NCBI GenBank assembly: GCA_026398715.1
Contig: JAPLSI010000128.1
Coordinates: forward strand, 1-27,689
DNA length: 27,689 nucleotides
From: Gammaproteobacteria bacterium
Lineage (GTDB): Bacteria > Pseudomonadota > Gammaproteobacteria > Xanthomonadales > Xanthomonadaceae
Reading direction: 5' to 3'
Below are positions 8,809-16,888 of the stretch, piece by piece; position 1 is the stretch's first letter, and every line of letters starts with the position of its first letter. The notes beneath the pieces are model-generated. The model was not told the DNA's origin. It ran no database searches and worked only from the letters and a program-made list of their open reading frames with translations. The position numbers and the translations under genes are program-made.

Positions 8809-9819
8809 TCAGGCGGCGGGACGCCACTGTCCGAGCGCCGCCAGGCCGTTGTCGCGGGCGCGGGCAAAGACCGTCTGCTGCGCCTCGGCGACCTTGCCGA
8901 CCAGGTCGGCGGACCACAGCTTGAGCGCAGCGGACTGCATGGCGCGGCCATAGCTGAAGCTCAGCGGCCAAGGTTTCGCACCGAGCTGGTTCATGGCGTT
9001 GAGGTGCGCGGTCGCGTCGAAGTCGGACTGGCCGCCCGACAGGAACACGATGCCCGGCAGCGTGGCCGGCACGGTGCTCTTGAGGCAGCGCATGGTCAGT
9101 TCGGCGACTTCATCCATGCCTGCCTGGTCCGGACAGCTCTTGCCCGACACGACCATGCTTGCTTTCAGGATGGTGCCTTCCAGCATCACGTTCTGGTCGT
9201 ACAACGCGGCGAACAACGAACGCAGCGTCACTTCGGTCACTTCATAGCAGATGTCGATGTCGTGGTCGCCGTCCATCAGCACTTCGGGCTCGACCATCGG
9301 CACGATGCCGGCTTCCTGGCACAGCGCGGCATAGCGGGCCAGCATGTGGCTGTTGGCTTCGATGCAGGTGCCCGACGGAATGTCCTCGCCGATGTTGATG
9401 ACCGCGCGCCACTTGGCGAAGCGCGCGCCGAGCTGTGCGTATTCCTTCAGGCGCTCGCGCAGGCCATCGAGGCCTTCGGTAACCACTTCACCGGGAAATC
9501 CGGCCAGCGGCTGCGGGCCCTTGTCGACCTTGATGCCGGGGATGATGCCGTTGTCCATCATGATCTTGGTGAACGGCACGCCATCGCTGCTCTTCTGGCG
9601 CAGCGTCTCGTCGTACAGGATGGCGCCGGAGATGTGCTGGTTGAGGTTGGGCGTGGTCAGCAACATCTGCCGGTACGCGCGACGGTTGTCCTCGGTGCAC
9701 TCGATGCCGACGCCGTCGAAGCGCTTCTTGATGGTGTTGTTGGACTCATCGATGGCGATGATGCCCTTGCCGGCCGCTACCATGGCCTGTGCGGTTTCGG
9801 CGAGTTGGTCGATGCTCAT
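8809..9819 (-). CDS. Class I fructose-bisphosphate aldolase
   Basis: A 336-residue class I (Schiff-base) aldolase that interconverts fructose-1,6-bisphosphate with glyceraldehyde-3-phosphate and dihydroxyacetone phosphate. Active-site landmarks are visible: IIAIDES with D24, K98 in GIKVDKG, K136 in FAKWRAVI, VEPEV with E177/E179, and the Schiff-base lysine K219 in MLEGTILKASMV. The usual LKP(N/S)MV is LKASMV here, with the Pro replaced. The SGGQS phosphate-binding segment lies near residue 262. The ATG at 9819 (GGAA 7 bases upstream) is chosen over an upstream in-frame start at 9849. It is a separate transcription unit with its own -10 element and a strong terminator. It belongs to a dispersed glycolytic cluster with pyk, pgk and gap. 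Confidence 0.95.
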   Translation of the reverse strand: MSIDQLAETAQAMVAAGKGIIAIDESNNTIKKRFDGVGIECTEDNRRAYRQMLLTTPNLNQHISGAILYDETLRQKSSDGVPFTKIMMDNGIIPGIKVDKGPQPLAGFPGEVVTEGLDGLRERLKEYAQLGARFAKWRAVINIGEDIPSGTCIEANSHMLARYAALCQEAGIVPMVEPEVLMDGDHDIDICYEVTEVTLRSLFAALYDQNVMLEGTILKASMVVSGKSCPDQAGMDEVAELTMRCLKSTVPATLPGIVFLSGGQSDFDATAHLNAMNQLGAKPWPLSFSYGRAMQSAALKLWSADLVGKVAEAQQTVFARARDNGLAALGQWRPAA

Positions 9820-9848
9820 GGCTGGCTTCCGGCTGGATTGAAGCCGCA

Positions 9849-9877
9849 ATTATAACGCCGGCTCGTGCGCGCCGGCG
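9849..9877 (-). promoter_or_regulatory. fba promoter -10 adjoining an upstream hairpin
   Basis: On the minus strand a perfect TATAAT (9854-9849) lies 30 bases before the fba start codon. Immediately upstream is a 7-bp hairpin (CGCCGGC, 8-base loop, GCCGGCG; 9877-9856), which could terminate the preceding TonB-like gene. No good -35 is present; the best is TTCGCC with 19-base spacing. An activator or an extended interaction may therefore be needed. Confidence 0.55.
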
Positions 9878-9902
9878 AACCCGCCAGCCCCCGGCTACCC
9901 GG

Positions 9903-10499
9903 TCAGCGCATGCCCTTCAGCGGAATCTCGCCGGGGTTCTGGGTCCGGTTGCGGTCCAGCACGCCCTTGTTGAGGTTTCCGCGCCGGCGATACGCGTCGG
10001 CCTGGGCCTTGGCGATGAAATCCGCCAGATCGGCGATGGTGCAATGGCCGCGCAACGCCGCCGCATCGCTTCCGGGCGTGGTGCTGAAGGCAAAGGTGGC
10101 CGCGGTGTAGATGGGCTTGACCTTCGAACCGGCGCCGCTGGTGGAGGTGAACTTCCAGCGCTGCACGGCCGCCAGCGCGTTCTGCGCGAACGGCAGGAAG
10201 TGCGGGTCGGTGGGCTTCTCGTCAGCGCTCTTGCTGCCCCAGGCATTGAGGACCGCGAAATCCGAGGTACTGCCATCGGGGTTCAGCATGTATCCCACGC
10301 CTACGCAAACGTCCTCGGACTTGTCTGCGACGATGCCCGGATAGGCTGGCATCGCGATGGTTTCCGCGACAGGGCGCCAGTACTGGCCGGCGCCACCCTC
10401 ACTGAGGATGGCTGCACGGTCGGCCGCCGCCGCCGCAGACCCGAACAGCGCCAGCAAGGCGCTTGCCAGCAAGGTCTTTCCATTCAGGACTCTGGTCAT
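9903..10499 (-). CDS. Exported protein with TonB C-terminal-like domain
   Basis: A 198-residue protein with a signal peptide (about 1-26, ending AAAA-D). The body resembles a TonB C-terminal fold: MPAYPGIVADKSEDVCVGV, then NPDGSTSDFAVLNAWG, a helix PFAQNALAAVQRWKF, and a final strand. That is the family pattern of P-x-YP, V-x-V-x-DG-x(n)-A-x(2)-A-x(3)-W-x-F. Unlike real TonB it has no N-terminal anchor plus proline-rich spacer before the domain, and it has a basic Arg/Asn-rich tail of about 40 residues. It is therefore probably a periplasmic protein rather than an energy transducer. The ATG at 10499 (GAGG 8 bases upstream) is favoured over a GTG at 10508. It sits between pyk and fba on the same strand; a functional link to glycolysis is not evident. 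Confidence 0.7.
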   Translation of the reverse strand: MTRVLNGKTLLASALLALFGSAAAAADRAAILSEGGAGQYWRPVAETIAMPAYPGIVADKSEDVCVGVGYMLNPDGSTSDFAVLNAWGSKSADEKPTDPHFLPFAQNALAAVQRWKFTSTSGAGSKVKPIYTAATFAFSTTPGSDAAALRGHCTIADLADFIAKAQADAYRRRGNLNKGVLDRNRTQNPGEIPLKGMR

Positions 10500-10548
10500 C
10501 GCACTCACCTCGATCCAATTGATTGTCCGACATTTAGCACGCGCGAGC

Positions 10549-10583
10549 CGCCTGTCGCAAATGAGGAAACGCAGGGACAGGCG
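10549..10583 (-). terminator. Possible hairpin after pyk
   Basis: Eight-base arms CGCCTGTC (10549-10556) and GACAGGCG (10576-10583) flank a 19-base loop, 27 bases beyond the pyk stop codon. There is no T tract on the minus strand, so this is a weak or Rho-assisted terminator at best, or an RNA-stabilising hairpin. Confidence 0.35.
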
Positions 10584-10610
10584 TCGGTCTCGAGCTTGAC
10601 CTGCTGGCGC

Positions 10611-12077
10611 CTAGAGCTCGCCCAGGCCGTGGGCCACGCCCTCGGCGCCCACCTGCAGCAAACGCAAGGTGTTGGTGGTGCCGTGCTTTTCCATATGGTC
10701 GCCGCTGGTGATCAGCACACGATCACCTTCGGCCAGCAGTTCGAGTTCAAACAGCTGCTTTATCGCGCCGCGCGCTGCCTCGCGCGTCGGCAGGCCGCGG
10801 CTGTCGAAGGCAACCGGGAACACGTCGCGCATCAGCGCCATCTTGCGGCGGGCGCCGTCGTGCCGGGACAGCCCGAAGATGGGTGCCTCGGACCGGAACC
10901 GGGACAGGAAGCGGGCGGTGCCGCCCGACTCGGTCATGGCGAGGATCGCCCGGACCTGGATGTGCTCGGCAAGGAACATGCTGGCCATGGCGATGGCCTG
11001 GTCGGCGCGCTCGAGGTTGCGCGGGGCCGCCTCGTAATCGGTGTCGCGATTGAACTGGCGCTCTGCCCCCAGGCAGATGCGAACCATCGCCTCGACGGCC
11101 TTCACCGGATAAGTGCCGGACGCGGTTTCCGCCGACAACATCACCGCGTCGGTGCCGTCGATGACGGCGTTGGCGACGTCGAGCACTTCGGCGCGGGTCG
11201 GGATCGGGTTGTCCACCATCGACTGCAGCATCTGCGTCGCAGTAATCACCACGCGATTGTGTTCGAGCGCGGTGCGGATGATCTTCTTCTGCAAGCCCGG
11301 CAATTCCGCATCGCCGATCTCCACGCCCAGGTCGCCACGGGCGACCATCACCACGTCGGAGGCGATGGTGATCTCGACGAGATTTTCGATGGCTTCGGCA
11401 CGCTCGATCTTGGCGACCAGCGCAGCGTCGCTGCCCGCGGCCACCGCCAGCGAACGGGCTTCGTGCATGTCCGCTGCCGAACGGCAGAACGACACTGCCA
11501 GGAAATCAACGCCCAGCCGCGCGGCGATGACGATGTGTTCCTTGTCCTGTTCGGTCAGCGCACCCAGCGACAGGCCGCCGCCGAGCCGGTTCAATCCCTT
11601 GCGGTCCGACAGGAAACCATCGGTCAAGACAGTGGTGCGCACCGTGTCGCCGTCGATACCGGTGACGCGTAGCGCCATCAGGCCGTCATCGAGCAACAGC
11701 ATGTCGCCTTCGCGCACGTCCTGCACCAGGCCCAGGTAACTCACGCCCACCTGGGTGGTGTCACCCGCCGGCGCATCGGCACGGCAGACCAGTGCAAATT
11801 CATCGCCCGACTTGAGCGCGACCTTGCCACCGGCAAATTTCTCGATCCGGATCTTGGGGCCTTGCAGGTCGGCCAGGATGCCGACTTCGCGGCCCTGTCG
11901 CGCCGCCGCTTCGCGAACGGCGCGGATGCGCGCCTCGTGGTGTTCGGGCGTGCCGTGGGAGAAATTCAGGCGGACGACATTGACGCCCGCCCGGACCAGG
12001 TCGTCGAGCACGCCGGGCGCGTCGGTCGCCGGGCCGAGGGTGGCGAGGATCTTGGTGCGACGCAAATCGAGGGCCAT
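10611..12077 (-). CDS. pyk: Pyruvate kinase
   Basis: A 488-residue enzyme converting phosphoenolpyruvate and ADP to pyruvate and ATP. It opens with the typical RRTKILATLGPAT and RAGVNVVRLNFSHG segments (substrate and nucleotide binding). The barrel carries VAKIERAEAI (the catalytic Lys and metal-binding Glu) and MVARGDLGVEIG (metal-binding Asp), and ATQMLQSM follows. An allosteric C-terminal domain of about 130 residues completes it. The length fits the bacterial PykA/PykF group; I cannot assign the isozyme with confidence. The ribosome site before the ATG is poor. It is transcribed in the same direction as pgk, 96 bases downstream of it. Confidence 0.96.
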   Translation of the reverse strand: MALDLRRTKILATLGPATDAPGVLDDLVRAGVNVVRLNFSHGTPEHHEARIRAVREAAARQGREVGILADLQGPKIRIEKFAGGKVALKSGDEFALVCRADAPAGDTTQVGVSYLGLVQDVREGDMLLLDDGLMALRVTGIDGDTVRTTVLTDGFLSDRKGLNRLGGGLSLGALTEQDKEHIVIAARLGVDFLAVSFCRSAADMHEARSLAVAAGSDAALVAKIERAEAIENLVEITIASDVVMVARGDLGVEIGDAELPGLQKKIIRTALEHNRVVITATQMLQSMVDNPIPTRAEVLDVANAVIDGTDAVMLSAETASGTYPVKAVEAMVRICLGAERQFNRDTDYEAAPRNLERADQAIAMASMFLAEHIQVRAILAMTESGGTARFLSRFRSEAPIFGLSRHDGARRKMALMRDVFPVAFDSRGLPTREAARGAIKQLFELELLAEGDRVLITSGDHMEKHGTTNTLRLLQVGAEGVAHGLGEL

Positions 12078-12150
12078 GGAGTCGGATTCAGGTAAAACGC
12101 AACGCTAGCACACGCCTGTGTGTATCGGACCATGTAAATGCTCGCGTCAG

Positions 12151-12169
12151 CCGCAAGCAAGCGTTGCGG
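12151..12169 (-). terminator. Short hairpin just after pgk
   Basis: CCGCAA (12151-12156) and TTGCGG (12164-12169) flank a 7-base loop, 4 bases after the pgk stop codon on the minus strand. No T run follows, so it probably attenuates or protects the pgk transcript 3' end rather than fully terminating before pyk. Confidence 0.35.
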
Positions 12170-12173
12170 ATCA

Positions 12174-13349
12174 TCAGCCGGCTCGGGCCTGCAGGGCGGC
12201 CACGGCCGGCAGTTCCTTGCCTTCACAAAATTCCAGGAACGCGCCACCGCCGGTGGATATGTAGTCGATGCCTTTGGCGACGCCGTATTTCTCGACGGCC
12301 GCCAGCGTATCGCCGCCGCCTGCGATGGAGAACGCCCCTGAATCGGCGATCGCCCGCGCCAGCACTTCGGTACCCTTGCCGAATGCATCGAACTCGAACA
12401 CGCCGACCGGCCCGTTCCAGATGATGGTGCCCGCCGACGCGATCGTCGCGGCATAGCGCGCCGCCGTATCGGGGCCGATGTCCAGGATCATGTCGTCCGG
12501 GCCGACATCGGCCACGGCCTTGATGGTGGCCGGCGCATCCGCCGAGAAGGCGGGCGCCACCACCACGTCGGTCGGCACGGGAATGTCCGCGCCACGGGCC
12601 TTGGCCTGCGCCATGATGGCGCGCGCCGTCTCTACCAGGTCGTGTTCGCACAAGGACTTGCCAACCGGGTGGCCCATGGCGGCGATGAAGGTATTGGCGA
12701 TGCCGCCGCCCACGATCAGCTGGTCCACCTTGCCCACCAGGTTGCCAAGCAGTTCGAGCTTGGTGGAAACCTTCGACCCTGCAACGATGGCCACCAGCGG
12801 ACGCGCCGGTTCGTGCAGGGCCTTGGCCAGGGCATCGAGTTCAGCCATCAGCAACGGCCCGCCGCAGGCGACCTTGGCCTGGCGAATCACGCCATGCGTG
12901 GATGCCTGCGCGCGATGCGCGGTGCCGAAGGCATCCATCACGAACACATCGCACAGTGCGGCGTACTTGCGCGACAAACCTTCGTCATCCTTGCCCTCGC
13001 CTGGATTCATCCGGCAGTTTTCCAGCAACACCAGCTCGCCAGGCGCCACCTGCACGCCGTCCACCCAATCGCGGATCAGCGGAACCGGCCGCTGCAACAA
13101 TTCGGACAGGCGCCGGGCCACCGGCTCGAGCGAGTCTTCCTGCGTCCACAGACCTTCCTTCGGCCGCCCCAGGTGCGAGGTGACCATCACTGCCGCGCCT
13201 TTTTCCAGCGCGAGTCGAAGGGTCGGCAAGGCCGCCAGGATGCGTTGTTCGGACGTGATGTGCCCGTCCTTCACCGGTACGTTCAGGTCTTCGCGGATCA
13301 GCACGCGCTTGCCGGACAGGTCGAGGTCGGCCATTCGCAGGATAGGCAT
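12174..13349 (-). CDS. pgk: Phosphoglycerate kinase
   Basis: A 391-residue two-domain cytosolic enzyme that transfers phosphate from 1,3-bisphosphoglycerate to ADP. The N-terminal substrate domain shows [16 protein letters not shown] (14-29) and [10 protein letters not shown] (57-66). The nucleotide domain shows [15 protein letters not shown] and the late glycine loop [14 protein letters not shown]. The length is normal. The start has a strong AGGAGA ribosome site 7 bases upstream. It is divergent from the GNAT gene at 13450 and upstream of pyk on the same strand, forming part of the gap-pgk-pyk-fba cluster. Confidence 0.97.
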   Translation of the reverse strand: MPILRMADLDLSGKRVLIREDLNVPVKDGHITSEQRILAALPTLRLALEKGAAVMVTSHLGRPKEGLWTQEDSLEPVARRLSELLQRPVPLIRDWVDGVQVAPGELVLLENCRMNPGEGKDDEGLSRKYAALCDVFVMDAFGTAHRAQASTHGVIRQAKVACGGPLLMAELDALAKALHEPARPLVAIVAGSKVSTKLELLGNLVGKVDQLIVGGGIANTFIAAMGHPVGKSLCEHDLVETARAIMAQAKARGADIPVPTDVVVAPAFSADAPATIKAVADVGPDDMILDIGPDTAARYAATIASAGTIIWNGPVGVFEFDAFGKGTEVLARAIADSGAFSIAGGGDTLAAVEKYGVAKGIDYISTGGGAFLEFCEGKELPAVAALQARAG

Positions 13350-13449
13350 CGTTGGTCTCCTAGGGACAGGCGCCTATTGTCCGCCGCGCGGCAGCTTCGT
13401 ACAAACCCGGCCAGGGCTCGTTCGTCGCGGGCTGTGGGACAATGCCGGC

Positions 13450-14037
13450 ATGGAAGAAACTGCGTCCGACGGCGTTCCCGTGCTCGAATCCCACCGGCTT
13501 CGCCTGCGGCCCTATCGGGCCGACGATGCCCAAGCGATGTTCGAGCTGTATTCCGATCCGCGCGTGATGCGCTATTGGAGTTTTCCGGCGTGGGTGGAAG
13601 TCGCGCAGGCGCGTGCCTACCTCGACCACGCCAGGGCGGGCATGGATTCGGGCGACATCTTTCCCTGGGCCATCGCCGACGGCGAAACCGACCGCCTGAT
13701 TGGCGCACTGACGCTTTTCTCGCTGCACGTTGAACAACGCCGCGCGGAAATCGGCTACAGCCTGTCGCCCGGGTTCCAGGGACGCGGCCTGGCCGAAGAA
13801 GCGCTGCGCCTTGCGCTGGGCTTCGCATTCTCGAGCCTGGGCCTGCGCCGCATGGAGGCCGACATCGATCCGCGCAACCACGCATCCTGCCGGCTGGTGG
13901 AACGACTGGGATTCCAGCGCGAAGGCCTGCTGCGCAAACGCTGGAAGGTCAACGGCGAAGATTGCGACACCGCGTTGTATGGCCTGCTGGCTGAAGAATT
14001 TGGCGACGCCGCCAGCCCGGTGACGGGAAAGCAGTGA
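13450..14037 (+). CDS. GNAT N-acetyltransferase, RimJ/RimL type
   Basis: A 195-residue acetyl-CoA-dependent N-acetyltransferase. It begins with the family's LESHRLRLRPYRADDAQAMF. The acetyl-CoA-binding motif A is YSLSPGFQGRGLAEEALRL (about 98-116, with the Q/R-x-x-G-x-G/A signature), and motif B is ASCRLVERLGFQREGLLR. The RimJ/RimL branch acetylates ribosomal-protein N-termini, but many members act on small molecules or antibiotics, so the substrate is open. The ATG at 13450 was chosen because homology begins shortly after it; the reading frame is open far upstream antisense to pgk, but that stretch is not protein-like. The stop overlaps the start of the next gene by one base, so the two are translationally coupled. 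Confidence 0.88.
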   Translation: MEETASDGVPVLESHRLRLRPYRADDAQAMFELYSDPRVMRYWSFPAWVEVAQARAYLDHARAGMDSGDIFPWAIADGETDRLIGALTLFSLHVEQRRAEIGYSLSPGFQGRGLAEEALRLALGFAFSSLGLRRMEADIDPRNHASCRLVERLGFQREGLLRKRWKVNGEDCDTALYGLLAEEFGDAASPVTGKQ

Positions 14038-15023
14038 TGGCCGCGCCGCAAACGCCACCCGACATCCCATCGGCCGTTGCGGCATTGCGTCGCGGCGAGG
14101 TAATCGGCCTGCCTACCGAAACCGTTTACGGCCTGGCGGCGGATGCCACCAATGTCGAAGCCGTTCGCCGCATCTTCGCGCTCAAGGGCCGACCCGCCGA
14201 CCATCCGCTGATCGTGCACATTGCCGATGCTTCCAGTTTGCCGATGTGGACCACAGGCGCGTCACCGTTGGCCGCCCGATTGGCCGACGCCTTCTGGCCA
14301 GGTCCGCTGACGATGATCCTGCCGCGCAGCGCGCGGGTGCCCGACGTGGTGACCGGGGGCCAGGACACCGTGGGCCTGCGCTGTCCGGACCATCCGGTGG
14401 CGTTGGCCGTGCTGCGTGAATTCGGCGGCGGGCTGGCCGCGCCTTCGGCCAATCGCTTCGGGCGGATCAGCCCCACCTCGGCCGCGCATGTGCGCGAGGA
14501 ATTTCCCGTGGGCGTCGACATCGTCCTGGACGGCGGCGACTGCGAAATCGGCATCGAGAGCACCATCGTCGACCTGAGCTCGGGTGAACCGCGCATCCTG
14601 CGGCCAGGTCGGATTTCTGCAGCCCGGATCGAAGCCGTGATCGGTCCGGTGGCGCAGGGCCGCAGCGAGCACAGCCCGCGCGCCTCGGGCACGCTGGAGG
14701 CGCATTACGCGCCGCGAACGCCGTTGCTGATGCTGCCGCGCGCCGCGCTGGAGTCAGAGGCACGCCAGCAGGGTGCGCTGGGCAAGCGCGTCGCTATCCT
14801 GGGCGTCGGCACGATTCCAACCGGCAGCAAGGGCTTGGCGCTGCCCGAAGACGCGGAGTCGTACGCGCACGGCCTTTACGCGGCGCTTCGGCAACTCGAT
14901 GCCGGCGGACAGCAACTGCTGCTGGTGGAGCGCCCGCCGGAAGACCCTGCCTGGCTTGCCGTGCAGGATCGACTTCGTCGGGCCGCCGCCGGCGCCGAGG
15001 CCGACGACGACGATTCACCCTGA
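14037..15023 (+). CDS. L-threonylcarbamoyladenylate synthase, Sua5 type
   Basis: A 328-residue two-domain Sua5 enzyme. It makes threonylcarbamoyl-AMP from threonine, bicarbonate and ATP, the first step of the universal tRNA t6A37 modification. The N-terminal YrdC domain shows GEVIGLPTETVYGLAADA, then ALKGRPADHPLIVHI, APSANRFGRISPT and GIESTIVDLSSG. The linker ASGTLEAHYAPRTPL leads into the C-terminal Sua5 domain, absent from shorter TsaC proteins. The ATG at 14037 shares one base with the GNAT stop (TGATG); a GTG 3 bases earlier is the alternative. It converges with gap, 24 bases from its stop codon. Confidence 0.93.
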   Translation: MAAPQTPPDIPSAVAALRRGEVIGLPTETVYGLAADATNVEAVRRIFALKGRPADHPLIVHIADASSLPMWTTGASPLAARLADAFWPGPLTMILPRSARVPDVVTGGQDTVGLRCPDHPVALAVLREFGGGLAAPSANRFGRISPTSAAHVREEFPVGVDIVLDGGDCEIGIESTIVDLSSGEPRILRPGRISAARIEAVIGPVAQGRSEHSPRASGTLEAHYAPRTPLLMLPRAALESEARQQGALGKRVAILGVGTIPTGSKGLALPEDAESYAHGLYAALRQLDAGGQQLLLVERPPEDPAWLAVQDRLRRAAAGAEADDDDSP

Positions 15024-15047
15024 TCCACCCGCAAGCCGCGCCTGCGC

Positions 15048-16061
15048 TTACTTCGCGGCCATCAACGCAACCGTCATGTCCAGCATCCGGTTGGAGAAAC
15101 CCCACTCGTTGTCGTACCAGGCACAGACCTTCACCATCGTTCCGCCCATCACCTTGGTCAGCGTGCTGTCGTAAACCGAGCTGCGTGGGTCGTGGTTGAA
15201 GTCGATGGAAACCAGCGGCGCCTTGTTGAAGCCCAGGATGCCCTTCAGCGCGCCTTCGGACGCGGCCAGCACGACCTGGTTGATCTCATCCACCGTCGTA
15301 TCGCGCGCGGCGACGAAAGTCAGGTCCACCACCGACACGTTGATGGTCGGCACGCGCATGGCGAAGCCGTCGAGCTTGCCATTCAACTCCGGAAGCACCA
15401 GGCCTACCGCGGCTGCGGCACCGGTCTTGGTCGGGATCTGCGACATGGTGGCGCTGCGCGCGCGGCGCAGGTCTTCGTGATAGACGTCGGTCAGCACCTG
15501 GTCGTTGGTGTAGGCGTGGATGGTGGTCATCAGGCCGTGCACGATGCCGATCTTTTCATGCAGCACCTTGGCCAGCGGGGCCAGGCAGTTGGTGGTGCAC
15601 GATGCGTTGGAAATGACTTCATGCTTGGCGCTGAGCTGGTCGTGGTTGACGCCGAACACGAAGGTGCCGTCCACGTCCTTGCCGCCCGGCGAGGAGATGA
15701 TCACTTTCTTGGCGCCGCCGGCAAGATGGGCCTTGGCCTTTTCCTTGCTGGTGAACAAGCCGGTGCATTCGAGCACCACGTCCACGCCGTGCGAGCCCCA
15801 CGGGATGTCCGCCGGATTGCGCACCGCGTAAACCTTGATGCGATCGCCGTTGACGATCAGGTCGCCGCCGTCCGCCGACACATTGCCCGGGAACTTGCCG
15901 TGCGCGGTGTCGTACTGCGTGAGGTGCGCGTTGGTGTTGGCGTCGCCCAGGTCGTTGATGGCGACCACCTGGATTTCATTGTTGCGGCCGGACTCGTAGA
16001 TGGCCCGAAGCACATTGCGGCCGATGCGGCCGTAGCCGTTGATCGCGACCTTGATCGTCAT
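15048..16061 (-). CDS. gap: Glyceraldehyde-3-phosphate dehydrogenase, type I
   Basis: A 337-residue NAD-dependent enzyme that oxidises glyceraldehyde-3-phosphate to 1,3-bisphosphoglycerate. The Rossmann-fold nucleotide motif is [10 protein letters not shown] (8-17). The catalytic site is [10 protein letters not shown] with C155, and H182 lies in [10 protein letters not shown]. The C-terminal [12 protein letters not shown] segment is typical. The length is standard. The start has AGGAG 5 bases upstream. It is the first transcribed gene of the dispersed gap, pgk, pyk, fba set and is divergent from ompW, sharing a 166-base regulatory region. Confidence 0.98.
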   Translation of the reverse strand: MTIKVAINGYGRIGRNVLRAIYESGRNNEIQVVAINDLGDANTNAHLTQYDTAHGKFPGNVSADGGDLIVNGDRIKVYAVRNPADIPWGSHGVDVVLECTGLFTSKEKAKAHLAGGAKKVIISSPGGKDVDGTFVFGVNHDQLSAKHEVISNASCTTNCLAPLAKVLHEKIGIVHGLMTTIHAYTNDQVLTDVYHEDLRRARSATMSQIPTKTGAAAAVGLVLPELNGKLDGFAMRVPTINVSVVDLTFVAARDTTVDEINQVVLAASEGALKGILGFNKAPLVSIDFNHDPRSSVYDSTLTKVMGGTMVKVCAWYDNEWGFSNRMLDMTVALMAAK

Positions 16062-16112
16062 GACATCTCCTGGGGTTGCCCGGCGCGCGCCGGAGGCGGA
16101 TGGGAAACCGTG

Positions 16113-16142
16113 ATTTTAGCAAGTCTGGCGGGTCGCGCCCAA
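16113..16142 (-). promoter_or_regulatory. Likely gap promoter
   Basis: On the minus strand, TTGGGC (16142-16137) and TAAAAT (16118-16113) form a sigma-70-like pair with an 18-base spacer. They lie about 52 bases upstream of the gap start codon. One arm of the 13-bp inverted repeat (16126-16138) lies between the two elements, so a protein bound there would affect gap transcription. Confidence 0.55.
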
Positions 16143-16182
16143 GTTCGGGCGTTTTGACTCGGCTCAAACGCGCGACCCGCCA
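16126..16182. repeat. 13-bp inverted repeat flanking the gap/ompW control region
   Basis: The arm TGGCGGGTCGCGC at 16126-16138 is exactly inverted at 16170-16182 with a 31-base spacer that contains the FNR-like palindrome. The arms overlap the gap promoter and sit upstream of the ompW promoter. It could be a dimeric regulator site or a DNA/RNA hairpin; nothing in the sequence decides. Confidence 0.6.
16154..16167 (+). promoter_or_regulatory. FNR/Crp-family-like box upstream of ompW
   Basis: TTGAC-TCGG-CTCAA matches the FNR/ANR consensus TTGAT-N4-ATCAA at 8 of 10 defined positions and is itself palindromic. Its centre (16160.5) is about 42 bases before the start point expected from an A/T-rich -10 (AATATA, 16192-16197). 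That is the class II activator position. OmpW is a known FNR-responsive gene in enteric bacteria, which supports the reading. Confidence 0.5.
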
Positions 16183-16227
16183 GCTGCCGAAAATATACCC
16201 ATCTAAGGTATTTCCCACTGGAGCAAC

Positions 16228-16848
16228 ATGATGAAGACCCGCAACAACGCCCTGTTCCCCCTGATCCTGGCCCTGGGCTTCGCTGGCCCGGCGCTTGCCA
16301 CCGAAGCCGGCGACTGGACCCTGTCGGTCGGCGCCCATGTCGTCAACCCGGCCTCCAACAACGGCAGCCTCGCCGCCGGTGCGCTGGAAGCGGACGTTGG
16401 CAGCGACTGGAAGCCGACCATCACTGCCGAGTATTTCTTCAGCCCGAACCTGGGGCTGGAAGTGCTGGCCTCCCTGCCCTTCAAGCACGACATCTCGCTG
16501 AACGGGATCAAGGCCGGATCCACCAAGCACCTGCCGCCGACCTTTACGCTGCAGTACCACTTCAATGGCGAGAAGGTCTCGCCGTTCATCGGCGCCGGCG
16601 TCAACTACACGCTGTTCTTCGACCAGCAGACCACCGGCCCGTTGGCTGGCACGGACCTGGATCTTTCCAACTCCTGGGGCCTCGCCGCCCACGCGGGCGT
16701 GGACTTCAAGCTGACCGACACGTCTTCGCTGCGCGTGGATGCGCGCTGGATCGACATCGATACCGACGTGTCGGTGAACGGAGCGGATGTCGGCACGGTG
16801 AAGATCGACCCGATCGTATACGGCCTGGCTTACGTCTGGAAGTTCTGA
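16228..16848 (+). CDS. ompW: OmpW-family outer membrane protein
   Basis: A 206-residue small outer-membrane beta-barrel. A signal peptide (about 1-25, ending PALA) is followed by eight predicted amphipathic strands with alternating hydrophobic residues. The barrel ends with the aromatic C-terminal signature VWKF needed for BAM-dependent insertion. Family landmarks include GDWTLSVGAHVVNP at the mature N-terminus, the strand GLEVLASLPFKHDI, and GAGVNYTLFF. OmpW forms a narrow hydrophobic channel linked to stress and oxygen responses. Two consecutive ATG codons (16228, 16231) follow a GGAG; either could be used. It is divergent from gap, with an FNR-like box upstream. Confidence 0.92.
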   Translation: MMKTRNNALFPLILALGFAGPALATEAGDWTLSVGAHVVNPASNNGSLAAGALEADVGSDWKPTITAEYFFSPNLGLEVLASLPFKHDISLNGIKAGSTKHLPPTFTLQYHFNGEKVSPFIGAGVNYTLFFDQQTTGPLAGTDLDLSNSWGLAAHAGVDFKLTDTSSLRVDARWIDIDTDVSVNGADVGTVKIDPIVYGLAYVWKF

Positions 16849-16888
16849 CGCTGGCGATGCGCATGGCCGACGGCTAAGATCGACGGCC

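Noticed and set aside
4426..9855. Very long plus-strand open frame (over 1800 codons)
   Set aside because: It lies antisense to the RND permease, adaptor and aldolase genes. The translation is rich in His, Arg, Gln and Asp without domains, as expected for an antisense frame in GC-rich DNA.
9789..11672. Long plus-strand open frame across pyk and the TonB-like gene
   Set aside because: It spans several unrelated minus-strand genes and intergenic elements, and has no recognisable protein features.
12109..12122. CACAC-N4-GTGTG inverted repeat upstream of pyk as a possible Clp/CRP site
   Set aside because: It lacks the TGTGA-N6-TCACA pattern and is a simple alternating purine-pyrimidine run.
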